Assembly (NCBI RefSeq): GCF_051245535.1
Contig: NZ_CP195303.1
Coordinates: 2,108,001-2,172,000 of the forward strand
Reading direction: 5' to 3'
Origin: Micavibrio aeruginosavorus_D
Lineage (GTDB): Bacteria; Pseudomonadota; Alphaproteobacteria; Micavibrionales; Micavibrionaceae
Length of the DNA stretch: 64,000 bases
The position numbers and the translations under genes were made by a program. This document shows, one piece after another, positions 7,739 to 16,706 of this stretch. The notes under the pieces were generated by a model. It was not told where the DNA came from. It ran no database searches and saw only the letters and a program-made list of their open reading frames with translations. How positions within the stretch are numbered: the stretch's first letter is position 1; each line of letters starts with the position of its first letter.

Positions 7739-8815
7739 ATGGACACTCTTTTGGATTTCTTTACGCAAACCGCACTCGGTCATCCGGTCTGGATGTGGGG
7801 TGCGTTTCTGGGCATCGTGCTAACGCTGCTGGTTTTTGACCTTGGTGTCTTGAACCGCAAGGACCATGAAATCGGCGTGCGTGAAAGCCTGCGCCTGACG
7901 GCGGTGTATGTCGTCATCGCGCTGCTGTTTGGTGTGTGGGTGTGGAACTCCCTCGGGTCCGATCCGGGGATGGATTATTTCACCGCCTATCTGATTGAAC
8001 TTAGCCTGTCGATCGACAATCTGTTCGTAATCTCGATGATCTTCGCCTATTACGGCGTGCCGCGGCAGTACCAGCACCGTGTGTTGTTCTGGGGCATTAT
8101 CGGCGTGATCCTGATGCGCGGTCTTTTGATCGGTGTCGGCAGTGCCGTGGTGCACCGTTTTGAATGGGTCTTGCTGATCTTCGCGGCTTTCTTGGTCTTT
8201 ACCGGCTTGAAAATGCTGCTGACCAAGGATGAGGATGAGGGTCGCATCGAAGACAGCGCGTTCCTGAAATTCCTGCAAAGACATTTGCGCGTGACGCCGT
8301 TCCTGCACGGGCATAAATTCTTTGTCCGGGAAAAGGGCATGGATTCCCTGACCGGATGGGTGGCAACGCCGTTGTTCCTGGCGCTGGTCACGGTTGAGGT
8401 TGCGGATCTGATCTTCGCGGTCGACAGCGTGCCCGCCGTGCTGGCCATCACCAACAACACGTTCGTGGTGTACACCAGTAACATTTTCGCCGTGGTCGGT
8501 TTGCGGGCGATGTATTTTGCCGTGGCGGCGATCATTCACCGCTTCCACTACATGAAATATGCGTTGGCCGTCATCCTGATGTTTATCGGGACCAAGGCGT
8601 TTATCGCGGAATTTGCCGGCTTTAAATTGCCGCCGGTGCTGTCGCTTGGGATTACGTTGACCCTGCTGGCCTCGGGTATCATCTTCTCGATGATCAAAAC
8701 CCGCAAAGAAGCCGAAGCCGTGGTTCATGCCGCGCTCAAAGGCGAAAGCGTCGTCCATATCGGCCCCAAGCCGGGGGATGACGTCAAAGGCCCGACCGCC
8801 GCTCAGGACACCTGA
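7739..8815 (+). CDS. TerC family integral membrane protein (Alx/TerC-like)
   Basis: The ATG at 7739 gives a 358-residue protein; an upstream GTG-led extension from 7595 lacks coding character. Multiple transmembrane helices are apparent. Two repeated family signatures with acidic residues in the membrane are present: LIELSLSIDNLFVISMIF and VEVADLIFAVDSVPAVLAI, as in TerC/Alx proteins linked to metal (manganese, tellurite) handling and to export-associated metalation. The cytosolic tail is short. No yybP-ykoY riboswitch could be recognised upstream. A strong hairpin terminator follows at 8853. The role is probably metal-ion export; the ion is unknown. Confidence 0.92.
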   Translation: MDTLLDFFTQTALGHPVWMWGAFLGIVLTLLVFDLGVLNRKDHEIGVRESLRLTAVYVVIALLFGVWVWNSLGSDPGMDYFTAYLIELSLSIDNLFVISMIFAYYGVPRQYQHRVLFWGIIGVILMRGLLIGVGSAVVHRFEWVLLIFAAFLVFTGLKMLLTKDEDEGRIEDSAFLKFLQRHLRVTPFLHGHKFFVREKGMDSLTGWVATPLFLALVTVEVADLIFAVDSVPAVLAITNNTFVVYTSNIFAVVGLRAMYFAVAAIIHRFHYMKYALAVILMFIGTKAFIAEFAGFKLPPVLSLGITLTLLASGIIFSMIKTRKEAEAVVHAALKGESVVHIGPKPGDDVKGPTAAQDT

Positions 8816-8852
8816 GCCGCCATTAACAAACCACATGGTTAATAAAAATTCT

Positions 8853-8892
8853 GATACCGGGGTGAGAAACACACCCCGGTATCGTGTTTTTA
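8853..8892 (+). terminator. Rho-independent terminator after terC-like gene
   Basis: A perfect 12 bp stem (GATACCGGGGTG at 8853-8864, CACCCCGGTATC at 8872-8883) with a 7-base loop is followed by GTGTTTTTA. Confidence 0.9.
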
Positions 8893-9214
8893 CCCTTGCT
8901 TCAGCCTTTAAAGCCTTGAGATTCCGCAGGAAGAAAAAATTACGGAAAATACGGCCCGTATTTAAGGTTTGGCTTATATTTCATGGTATCCTGAAGAGAA
9001 TATGAAAACACCACCGTGCTATAATGAAGGTGGATGCCCATTTCCGGTTTAATTCGGCAGGGCAGGCGAAGCGGCAGTCTAATCGGCCTTCTGGCGCTTC
9101 GGGTCCCCCACACGGGGGACGACAAGAGTGATCCGGGTTTGGTCGGGCAGTTCCGGGAAGGGGGCCGCCCACCGTGTTAAAGCGTTATTGGTAGAGAGTT
9201 TAGACGGTCGATTC
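8893..9214. other. Gene-free interval with a small hairpin
   Basis: About 320 bp lies between the terC-like terminator and the next gene. It contains a G/C hairpin GTCCCCC-ACAC-GGGGGAC at 9103-9120 and a TATAAT at 9020-9025 without a good -35. No coding sequence is convincing on either strand. Confidence 0.5.
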
Positions 9215-9565
9215 ATGAAACAATCTGTTCGATACCAACGGGCCCGCGTGCGGGTGCCGATGCGGTTTTTTGTGCTTTTTTCCGGGGTTTTTCTGGCTGT
9301 TTTTGGCGGGTTTTCCACCGTCCATGCGGCCAGTGCCTCGCTGCCGGTATCGGTGCGTGTGGTCAATTGCGCCACCCCCGATCTGGCGCGGGCGATGTGC
9401 AGCAGTGAAAACCTGTGCTGCAGCCTGATTCCGATGTTGGAGGCCCGGGACGCGGTGGCGGGACAGGCCATGGTGTCGCCACCCAGTGGTGATACGGCGG
9501 TGTCCTACGCCTCTGGCACGGTATCCTTTGAACCAGGGGATGGTTCATCTGTGGTGTATGAGTAA
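9215..9565 (+). CDS. Small secreted Cys-rich hypothetical protein
   Basis: The product is about 116 residues from the ATG at 9215; a second in-frame ATG at 9260 would remove a basic leader. A signal-peptide-like segment RFFVLFSGVFLAVFGGF ends in VHAASA. The mature part has a cluster of cysteines (VNCATPDL, AMCSSENLCCSL), suggesting disulfides or a lipid/metal site in the periplasm. There is no recognisable domain. A strong terminator at 9610 follows, so it is probably transcribed alone. Confidence 0.6.
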   Translation: MKQSVRYQRARVRVPMRFFVLFSGVFLAVFGGFSTVHAASASLPVSVRVVNCATPDLARAMCSSENLCCSLIPMLEARDAVAGQAMVSPPSGDTAVSYASGTVSFEPGDGSSVVYE

Positions 9566-9609
9566 GTGTCTTAGGGCTATTTTTCACGTTTCTCCTGTAA
9601 AAACTTATT

Positions 9610-9641
9610 GCCGCGCACAACATCGTGCGCGGCGATTTTTT
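9610..9641 (+). terminator. Rho-independent terminator
   Basis: The stem GCCGCGCAC (9610-9618) pairs with GTGCGCGGC (9625-9633) across a 6-base loop, followed by GATTTTTT. It ends the small secreted protein's transcript and argues against any start of the next gene upstream of about 9640. Confidence 0.9.
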
Positions 9642-9780
9642 CGGAAAGTTTAACAATTTCTGTTTGAATCAATGGGACGGTCCCCGTATGGTCGGCGCAA
9701 CAAAAGCGGTTTGCCGTTCCAAAAAACTGCCGTACCCGCAACAGGGCCTGTCAATCGAGTATCTTTGTGTGGATGAGGCT

Positions 9781-10368
9781 ATGACAGAAATACCCCAACC
9801 GAAATCAACCGACCCAATCCCTACTGTGGAATTGGTCACTGAACTGGCGCCCGGCGATCTGGATGATTTGATCGACGCGACCGATTCCGCCATTTCTGAT
9901 GGTGGTGGGTTCGGGTGGGTGCGCCTGCCCGCGCGTGAAGTGCTGGAACGGTATTGGCGCGGCGTGATGACCATGCCATCGCGGATTTTGTTCGTGGGCC
10001 GGATGGACGGGGTGATTTGCGGAACCGCGCAACTGATCACACCGCAAAAAAATAACGAGGCCCAGAATTTCACCGTCACCATGACCACCGTTTTCGTGGC
10101 CCCGTGGGCGCGTGGCCATGGTCTGGCCCGCATGATGGTCGAGAAGATGGAAGAGGTCGCCCGCGACGAAGGGTACAGCGCCATCAACCTGGACGTCCGT
10201 GACAGCCAGGATGTGGCCATTAAATTGTATGAGAGCATGGGCTATGTGCATTTTGGCACGAACCCGTTTTATGCGCGCGTGGATGGCAAAATCATTCCGG
10301 GCCGCTATTATTACAAAGTCCTTGATCCCTCGGGCCTGAAAGAGCGCCCGGAGATTGATCTGGTTTGA
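9781..10368 (+). CDS. GNAT family N-acetyltransferase
   Basis: The chosen ATG at 9781 (preceded by GGATGAGG) gives 195 residues; earlier in-frame starts would lie just behind a terminator and give an implausible leader. The GNAT core is clear: VTMTTVFVAPWARGHGLARMM with the acetyl-CoA loop, then AINLDVRDSQDVAIKLYESMGY, the hallmark strand-helix end. The C-terminus (GKIIPGRYYYKVL) is also typical. The substrate is unknown. It stands alone, followed by a G/C-rich repeat. Confidence 0.88.
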   Translation: MTEIPQPKSTDPIPTVELVTELAPGDLDDLIDATDSAISDGGGFGWVRLPAREVLERYWRGVMTMPSRILFVGRMDGVICGTAQLITPQKNNEAQNFTVTMTTVFVAPWARGHGLARMMVEKMEEVARDEGYSAINLDVRDSQDVAIKLYESMGYVHFGTNPFYARVDGKIIPGRYYYKVLDPSGLKERPEIDLV

Positions 10369-10397
10369 TCGTTAAGTCCGGCTTCTTCCCTATTTTT

Positions 10398-10497
10398 CCC
10401 CTCCCAGAGGGAGGGGGTTAGGGGGAGGGGTTGCGATGTTGAAAAACACTCACCATCCGATCCCCCCACCCCAACCCTCCCCCTCTGGGGGAGGGCG
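10398..10497. repeat. G/C-rich palindromic repeat (CCCTCTCC... type)
   Basis: Two arms, CCCCTCCCAGAGGGAGGGGG... and ...CCCTCCCCCTCTGGGGGAGGG, form a long imperfect inverted repeat around a roughly 35 bp centre. A second copy of the family lies at 18276-18376. Such repeats are common between genes in many Proteobacteria and form strong RNA hairpins. Confidence 0.75.
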
Positions 10498-10585
10498 TAA
10501 AACTCAAAACGTAGTCGTCTTTCCATTCAGGTGTCTGCGCGCTATGCTGACCGGCATGTTCGGTTTCCAGCAAAGGGGTGCATCC

Positions 10586-10954
10586 ATGACCTATGACGCC
10601 AACAATATTTTCGCCCGTATCCTGCGTGGGGAAATCCCGTGCAACAGGGTGTATGAGGATGATCAGGTGCTGGCCTTCCACGACATTGCCCCGCACGCAC
10701 CCGTGCATGTGCTGGTCATTCCGAAAGGGGCCTATATCAATCAGGCTGATTTTGGCACGCGGGCCAGTGCCGATGAAATTGCGGCCCTGTACCGCGCCGT
10801 GGCAAAAATCGCCACCGATCTGGGCCTGCATGAAACGGGGTTCCGGACCATCGCCAATACGGGATTAAATGGTGGGCAGGAAGTGCCCCATTTCCACGTC
10901 CATATTCTGGGCGGCGGTGTGCTGGGGCCGATGCTGTCGAAAAAGCTGGCCTAA
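10586..10954 (+). CDS. HIT family protein (HinT-like nucleotide phosphoramidase)
   Basis: The product has 122 residues from the ATG at 10586, which has the ribosome site AAAGGGG upstream. The fold signature is NIFARILRGEIPCNRVYEDD at the N-terminus and the histidine triad VPHFHVHILGGG near the C-terminus, with all three histidines present. HinT-type enzymes hydrolyse AMP-N-linked substrates and protect cells from adenylated by-products. The gene ends 3 bp before the end of the converging hybrid kinase gene. Confidence 0.93.
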   Translation: MTYDANNIFARILRGEIPCNRVYEDDQVLAFHDIAPHAPVHVLVIPKGAYINQADFGTRASADEIAALYRAVAKIATDLGLHETGFRTIANTGLNGGQEVPHFHVHILGGGVLGPMLSKKLA

Positions 10955-10957
10955 GAC

Positions 10958-13900
10958 TTACGCGCGCAGGCGGCCCACAGCATCATTCAATTGGTTCAAT
11001 GCATCGTTATAGGCGGCGTTCAGGCCAGTGACCGCGTCCCGATATTCATCGTCCGGCATTTCTTCGATCTTGTCCATCAAATCACGGGACATGTGGGACA
11101 GGCGATCCAGCCCGACGCTGCCCGCCGTTGCGGCCAGCGCGTGCAGGCTTTGATAGGCGGATTTGCGATCGCCCTCCAACCCGGACAGGGACCCCAGCCG
11201 TTCATCGGCATCACTGCGGAAAGCTTCGACCATTTTCCCGGTTTGTTCATCCCCCAAAAACCCGCGTAAATTCGCCAGTTTTGCCGGATCGAACAGGACA
11301 TCGTTGTCGTTGGCATCTTTGATGCCGTTATGATTGCTCGCCATGCGGTCACACAGGCCGCAGACGGCATCGATTTTTTTGTACAGCATGTCGGCGTCGA
11401 ACGGTTTGATCAGGTAATCATCCATTCCGGCATCGTAAAAAGACTGCGCAATTTTTGGCAAAGCATGCGCGGTCAAGGCGATGATGGGGAGATCCAGATC
11501 CAGCTCCTCGCGAATAATGCGCGTGGCTTCAAGCCCGTCCATCACGGGCATTTGAATGTCCATCAGGATCAGGTCGAAATCATGCCGTTGTTTCAGCATA
11601 TCAATCGCCTCTTGCCCGTTTTCGGCGTGGGTGACTTTATGCCCGGCCCGGCGCAACAACGCGTCCATCAAATCCCGGTTCAGCGGCGTATCTTCAACCG
11701 CCAGAATGTTTTTCGGCTTGATCGATGTGGACAGGCGCGCGGTGCTGAAATTATTTTCGCGTTGCTGGCCCACGGCCATGGGGAGGGTGACGAAGAAGCG
11801 CGATCCGCGGCCTTTTTCGCTTTCAACCCGGACGGTGCCGCCCATCACCTGCACCAATTGGCGCGTGATGCTCAGGCCCAGACCAGACCCGCCATAACGA
11901 CGCATCATGCCGGTTTCTTCCTGAACGAAGTTTTCAAACACGTCGTCCAGTTTGTCCTTGGCAATCCCGATCCCGGTGTCTTCAAATTCCATCAGCAGAT
12001 TGCCGTTGGCGTAATCCACGCGCAGGATGATCGTGCCCTCTTCGGTGAATTTCACCGCGTTGGCCAGCAAATTGATGGCGATTTGTTTGATGCGGTATTT
12101 GTCCCCGACCAGAACCGGCGGGCAACGCGCGGAGACGACGCAATCCAGTATCAGGTTTTTCTCCTGCGCGCGGGCTTGGACCAGATCGATGCACAGGCTC
12201 AAAGCGGTGCGGATATTGAACGGAGCGCTGTCGATATCGATCTTGCCGGATTCGATGCGGGACAGGTCCAGAATATCACCAATGACGCGCAACAACGTAT
12301 TGCCCGCGATTTTGGCTTTCTCCAGATAGGCCCGTTGTTCGGTGTCCATCGGCGTATCTTGTAAAATATCGATAAACCCGAGAACGCCGTTCATGGGGGT
12401 GCGAATTTCATGGCTCATCTTCGCCAGAAAATCGGCTTTGGCGGAGGCGGCCTTGATGGCTTCTTCCTTCTGGCGCTCGGCTTCCTGTGTTTTTTCACGC
12501 ACCAGCGATTCAATGATTTTTGTGCGGTTCAACAGGTTGAACAAAAACGCGGCATACAGGCCCGAGAAAATCATACCGCCCACCAAAATCATGGTTGGTG
12601 TCGGGCTGTATGTGGCCCGTTCATAAGCGGGTGCGCTTTCCCAGACAAGGGTCCATTTCTGCTGCATGATGTCGATCGTGCGCTGGGTGGTGAACATTGG
12701 CGGGTGGTTGCCGTTTTGCGGCACGCTGCTGTAAATCAGGTTTTTATCTTGTGTGTCCATGCCGTCATAGACGCGAATATTCATCGTGCTGGACTGGCTA
12801 TAGGTCAGGCCATCGAAAAATTCTTTACCGACAAAAGGCGCATAAATCCATCCGACCAGATTGGCACGGCGTTCCTCAACCGTGTCATGCAGCTCGTCTC
12901 CTTTCTTATAAATTGCCTGTAACAGCAAGAAGCCCGGCGCTCTATTCTTATCCTGAACCAGCTCGATAGAGCGCGTCATTGTGGGTTTGCCGGTGTCGCG
13001 GGCTTTGATGGCGGCCTCATACCGTTTCTTCTCGAACGAGACGTTCAGGCCAAAGGCCTCGGCATTTTTGGTGCGTGGTTCGATATAGGTGATAATGAAA
13101 TTACCCGATTGCGGCCCCGGTGGGTGAACGCTGAAATCCGGGTTTGTTTTGCGGACATGGGTCAAAAATTCCGCCATGTGTCCTTCGGGGACGTATTCAA
13201 TGTAACCAATGCCGCCGATGCCGGGGAAGTTGTTTTCGATGTCCAGCGTGCCGACAAAGGTTTCCCATTCATCGCGGGACACATCCTCGGACCCGCCAAA
13301 AAATCCGGACCCACCAACCAAAACGTGGGAATAGGATTCGATACGGTGAAGCAAAGCGCGTTCACTTTCCGCCGTCATGTTCACGAATTGCCATTTATTG
13401 TTTTCGTAGATGAATGTGCTGGCCGTTTTCCATGCGTAAAACGTCACAATCAACGGCACAATCACCGTCATGATGATCAGGGCGGACAGGGGTTTTAGCC
13501 CTTCGCGGTATTTTCTGATTTCACGAAACTCATTGATAAAAAGCAAAACCAGCGGCAAAAACACGAATACGCCCAGCAAATCGCCCAGCCACCACGTGTA
13601 CCAGTTTTCAAAAACCAGATTGGCGGGCAGTTGGCCGAAGCTGTACAGCGTTGTGACCGCAATGGATGACGCGGTCAGGCACGCCAGCGGCCCGCACAGA
13701 AAGAACAACAGCAATCCCTGACGCGCCGTGTGAATTTTGGGCGGGGCCATGCCGAATACGCGCCGCACCAGAAACAGCCCGACAAGCGATTGTAATGTGG
13801 ACCCGGCCCCAACGCTGGCGGCGGGCAGGATGGTGCCCCAATCAATCTGATTGATGGCGACAAAAGGCCCGCCCTGCAGCGATAAATTGACAAAGAACGA

Positions 13901-14113
13901 CCCGATAAAAACACCGGGCCACATGCGAAAGCCGTAGGCCAGAATAAAGCCCATGGCGATGCCCGACGGGGGCCAGACGATGGTGGCGTATCCCGGCTGT
14001 GCCGCCATGAACAGACCCAGCCGCCCCATGACAAAATACAACGCCGCCAGCATGGCAATGCGGGGGATAAGAACAGACAGATCGTTCGGATGTGCCGTGT
14101 CGTTACTGTGCAT
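10958..14113 (-). CDS. Hybrid sensor histidine kinase: MASE1-CHASE-HisKA-HATPase-REC-Hpt
   Basis: The product has 1051 residues. Residues 12-235 are a MASE1-like membrane sensor with about eight helices (GYATIVWPPSGIAMG). Residues 240-500 form a periplasmic CHASE domain (WETFVGTLDIENNFPGIGGI, GNFIITYIEP), closed by a helix near 507-527. HisKA follows with H568 in KMSHEIRTPMNG, then the ATPase (NLLANAVKFT, EDTGIGIAKD, GGSGLGLSIT). The receiver domain has D852 in LMDIQMPVMDG and K903 in LIKPF. The C-terminal Hpt has H991 in SLHALAATAGSVG. All phosphorelay residues are present, so it can move phosphate from His to Asp to His, but no partner response regulator lies beside it. The ligand is unknown. 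Confidence 0.93.
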   Translation of the reverse strand: MHSNDTAHPNDLSVLIPRIAMLAALYFVMGRLGLFMAAQPGYATIVWPPSGIAMGFILAYGFRMWPGVFIGSFFVNLSLQGGPFVAINQIDWGTILPAASVGAGSTLQSLVGLFLVRRVFGMAPPKIHTARQGLLLFFLCGPLACLTASSIAVTTLYSFGQLPANLVFENWYTWWLGDLLGVFVFLPLVLLFINEFREIRKYREGLKPLSALIIMTVIVPLIVTFYAWKTASTFIYENNKWQFVNMTAESERALLHRIESYSHVLVGGSGFFGGSEDVSRDEWETFVGTLDIENNFPGIGGIGYIEYVPEGHMAEFLTHVRKTNPDFSVHPPGPQSGNFIITYIEPRTKNAEAFGLNVSFEKKRYEAAIKARDTGKPTMTRSIELVQDKNRAPGFLLLQAIYKKGDELHDTVEERRANLVGWIYAPFVGKEFFDGLTYSQSSTMNIRVYDGMDTQDKNLIYSSVPQNGNHPPMFTTQRTIDIMQQKWTLVWESAPAYERATYSPTPTMILVGGMIFSGLYAAFLFNLLNRTKIIESLVREKTQEAERQKEEAIKAASAKADFLAKMSHEIRTPMNGVLGFIDILQDTPMDTEQRAYLEKAKIAGNTLLRVIGDILDLSRIESGKIDIDSAPFNIRTALSLCIDLVQARAQEKNLILDCVVSARCPPVLVGDKYRIKQIAINLLANAVKFTEEGTIILRVDYANGNLLMEFEDTGIGIAKDKLDDVFENFVQEETGMMRRYGGSGLGLSITRQLVQVMGGTVRVESEKGRGSRFFVTLPMAVGQQRENNFSTARLSTSIKPKNILAVEDTPLNRDLMDALLRRAGHKVTHAENGQEAIDMLKQRHDFDLILMDIQMPVMDGLEATRIIREELDLDLPIIALTAHALPKIAQSFYDAGMDDYLIKPFDADMLYKKIDAVCGLCDRMASNHNGIKDANDNDVLFDPAKLANLRGFLGDEQTGKMVEAFRSDADERLGSLSGLEGDRKSAYQSLHALAATAGSVGLDRLSHMSRDLMDKIEEMPDDEYRDAVTGLNAAYNDALNQLNDAVGRLRA

Positions 14114-14244
14114 TAAAAAACCAATAAATAAAAAACGCCGCCCAAAAGACTGCTCCCCAAAAACACACTGAAGGAAGCATTACAGATCATACCATTTAAT
14201 TCTGACGCGATTCTTGCAGAGACCTATATCAAAGAATAGAAATA

Positions 14245-14272
14245 GGGTGCTGACCTAAAGAGACCAGCACCC
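14245..14272 (-). terminator. Hairpin, probable terminator for 14299-14934 gene
   Basis: The stem GGGTGCTG/CAGCACCC (8 bp, 14245-14252 and 14265-14272) has a 12-base loop. On the minus strand it is followed by the T-rich TATTTCTATTCTTT, so it probably stops transcription of the hypothetical gene upstream. Confidence 0.6.
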
Positions 14273-14298
14273 GTTATTTGTTCATGTTTTACAATCGC

Positions 14299-14934
14299 TT
14301 ACTGTGGCCGCGGCGCGCCCGGAAACGCGATTACATTGCTTTGCCCGCTTGGAATTCCGGGGCTGTACTGGGCCGGGTGGGCGTCCATATCCTCGTAAAT
14401 GATCCCCAAATCCTCACCATTCACCATCGCATTGGTGTACGCGGCATAGGACCGCGCATGATCGGCCAGCAGGGTGCATAATTGTGCCTGATCGCTGTCG
14501 CCTGGCATATCGCCGCCGCACGTATCCAGCAAATCGGCCAGCGCTTCGAAATCTTCCGCCATGGAATCGGTGAATTGGGTTTGCGCGGCGTTGACCGCAT
14601 CGTCATTCAATTGCCCATCGGCATAGGCCAACCATGTCGGACCATATTCATGCGTGATGCGGCGTGTCTCCACGGCCAGCGCGCCCGCCATCGGGTGCAG
14701 CCCGGTTAAATCATGTGCGATATGCGCCGCGGATAATGAAACGCACAACAATGCCGCATCCACCGGCATTTCCGCGATCATCACATCCATGGCGTACGTG
14801 GCGGTATCATCCAGCGGGCTCAAGCCTTTCAGAACATCATGCACGGCACACGGCACCGTCAATTCACGGTGCAGCCGCATGATCTCTTGTTCGCTCAAAT
14901 GATCCTTCACGCTCTTCAATCCCAAAACAGACAC
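14299..14934 (-). CDS. Hypothetical cytoplasmic protein
   Basis: A GTG start at 14932-14934, preceded by AAGGGG nine bases away, is better than the TTG at 14968-14970. The product is about 211 residues, acidic and helical: EQEIMRLHRELTVPCAVHDVL, ALLCVSLSAAHIAHDLTGLH, DSMAEDFEALADLLDTCGG. There is no signal peptide and no known motif. The C-terminal 30 residues are Pro/Gly-rich. It lies between the hybrid kinase and an AT-rich foreign-looking gene, with no obvious functional link to either. Confidence 0.6.
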   Translation of the reverse strand: MSVLGLKSVKDHLSEQEIMRLHRELTVPCAVHDVLKGLSPLDDTATYAMDVMIAEMPVDAALLCVSLSAAHIAHDLTGLHPMAGALAVETRRITHEYGPTWLAYADGQLNDDAVNAAQTQFTDSMAEDFEALADLLDTCGGDMPGDSDQAQLCTLLADHARSYAAYTNAMVNGEDLGIIYEDMDAHPAQYSPGIPSGQSNVIAFPGAPRPQ

Positions 14935-15049
14935 TTTTTTAAACCCCTTGTCTTGAACGCATGACCCCAAGCCACGCGGCCCGTCCCCCGACGAACACCC
15001 CCACCATGGACCAGCGCGGGTGAAAAAGAGGTTAACGAGGGGTTTGTGT

Positions 15050-16582
15050 ATGGAACTATTTGATTTTACACGCTTTTTATTGATTGGTTTTTGTGAGATT
15101 ATGGCGGAGGTTTTGGGTTATTTGGATAGGTTAGTCGTGACGATAAGAAAAATTTGGTTTTTATTTTACACCGTAATTTTGATGGCCATCACGTGTTTTG
15201 TTGCTTCGGTTGGGTTTGCGTCAACAGAGGTGGATGATGTTAGTGGGTTAAATAAAACGATGGTTAGCGCAGTTGTTTTTCCAACAAGCGAAAATGAAAT
15301 TCAAGCGCAGGTTATAGAAGCGCGCAATGCAGGAAAAATTATAACAATTGCGGGGCGTAGGCATAGTCAGGGCGGCCATGTGATGGCGGACGATGCGATT
15401 ATGTTGGATCTAACGAAATATCGAAAAATTCTAAGCTTTGATAAAAACAAAAGCGTGTTGACCGTTGAGGCTGGGGCAACGTGGGCGCAGATACAAGATT
15501 ATCTTGAGCCGCTTGGGTATGCCGTAAGAATACAACAATCTTCAAATATTTTTACAGTCGGCGGATCTCTTGGGGCCAACATTCATGGGCGTGACCCTCG
15601 GTTTGGTCCGTTGGTAGAGAGTGTTCGATCATTTCGCATTGTTCTAGCGGATGGCTCCATAAAGACGGTGAATCGCTCCGATAATTCCGACCTTTTTGCT
15701 TTGGCCATTGGTGGGTATGGCCTTTTTGGTGTTATTACCGAGGTGTCTTTATCCGTTGTTGGAAACACAGTCTTGCAAAGAGAAAGCGTTTCGGTCCCGT
15801 GTGCTGAATATGTCTCGGCACTATCACGTCAAAATTTCAAAGCATCTGATGTGGAAATTCACTACGCAAGACCTGACATAACGCGCGATGGCTTTTTTTC
15901 TACTTGTGTGGTGACGAATTATAAGCGTATTGCTGACGAGGGTTCTAAACTGAATGCTGTGCAGAAAAATGCATATTTTTCTGGTGAAAAAGTCTTGTTT
16001 GATCTGTCTCGTAAAAGTGAGTTAGGCAAGCAAGTGCGGTGGTTTGTTCAAGAAAATTATCTGGACCATTTTGGCATGCCGGACATTATTTCGCGTAATG
16101 ATGCTATGCGCCCTCCGTTGGGTTTCATAGATTATTACAGCAAAGATGATGCCGATGTGTTGCAGGAATATTTTATTCCTCTGGATCGTGGCGCGGATTT
16201 TCTAGAAAAAATTGCAGAAATTATGTTGGAAAATAACATTAATCTGTTAAGTGCTACTTTGCGATACTTGCCAGGTAATACAGAAACAATGCTGTCATAT
16301 GCGAATGAACGATCTTTGGCGGTTGTTTTGTACATTAATCATGGACGTGCGGCATCTGATGTGGCGGTGTTTAAGGGTGTGACGCAAAAGTTGGTGGATA
16401 CCAGCATATTTTATGGCGGCTCTTATTATCTGACTTATGCGAATTACGCGACGCGGGACCAGCTTAAGAGAGCCTACCCACGTTTCGATGAATTTGTTTC
16501 TTTAAAAAAGAAATACGATCCGAATGGTGTTTTTATAAATAAATTTTATCAAGAGTACGGGGCATGGCAAAAGGTGCAATAG
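15050..16582 (+). CDS. FAD-linked oxidoreductase (PCMH-type), AT-rich
   Basis: The product has about 510 residues from the ATG at 15050, which has GAGGGG seven bases upstream; a GTG at 15020 is an alternative. A hydrophobic segment (IWFLFYTVILMAITCFVAS) anchors or exports it. The FAD-binding domain follows: TIAGRRHSQGGHVM (the His could carry covalent flavin, as in the VAO/ALO family), VEAGATWAQIQDYLEPLGY, TVGGSLGANIHGRD and GGYGLFGVITEVSL. The C-terminal part ends in KKYDPNGVFINKF, typical of these oxidases. The substrate is unknown, perhaps a sugar lactone or alcohol. Codon use is AT-rich, unlike both neighbours, which suggests recent acquisition. Confidence 0.85.
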   Translation: MELFDFTRFLLIGFCEIMAEVLGYLDRLVVTIRKIWFLFYTVILMAITCFVASVGFASTEVDDVSGLNKTMVSAVVFPTSENEIQAQVIEARNAGKIITIAGRRHSQGGHVMADDAIMLDLTKYRKILSFDKNKSVLTVEAGATWAQIQDYLEPLGYAVRIQQSSNIFTVGGSLGANIHGRDPRFGPLVESVRSFRIVLADGSIKTVNRSDNSDLFALAIGGYGLFGVITEVSLSVVGNTVLQRESVSVPCAEYVSALSRQNFKASDVEIHYARPDITRDGFFSTCVVTNYKRIADEGSKLNAVQKNAYFSGEKVLFDLSRKSELGKQVRWFVQENYLDHFGMPDIISRNDAMRPPLGFIDYYSKDDADVLQEYFIPLDRGADFLEKIAEIMLENNINLLSATLRYLPGNTETMLSYANERSLAVVLYINHGRAASDVAVFKGVTQKLVDTSIFYGGSYYLTYANYATRDQLKRAYPRFDEFVSLKKKYDPNGVFINKFYQEYGAWQKVQ

Positions 16583-16706
16583 TGCTGAAGCGTTGGTTTT
16601 TTTGTGCCATTGTTGACCGCAATAGCCTTTTTAGTCCATGTTCATTACGTCTGTTTACTGCGTTTTCATCCTTCGTTTTTTATAAATTGTCTGCAAAAGG
16701 TTTCAA

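Noticed and set aside
7820..8872. 350-codon minus-strand open frame over the TerC-like gene
   Set aside because: The His/Asp/Gln-rich product is a typical antisense shadow; the sense frame has conserved TerC motifs.
11330..12364. 344-codon plus-strand frame over the hybrid kinase
   Set aside because: Antisense to catalytic domains of the kinase; no independent start signals or domain.
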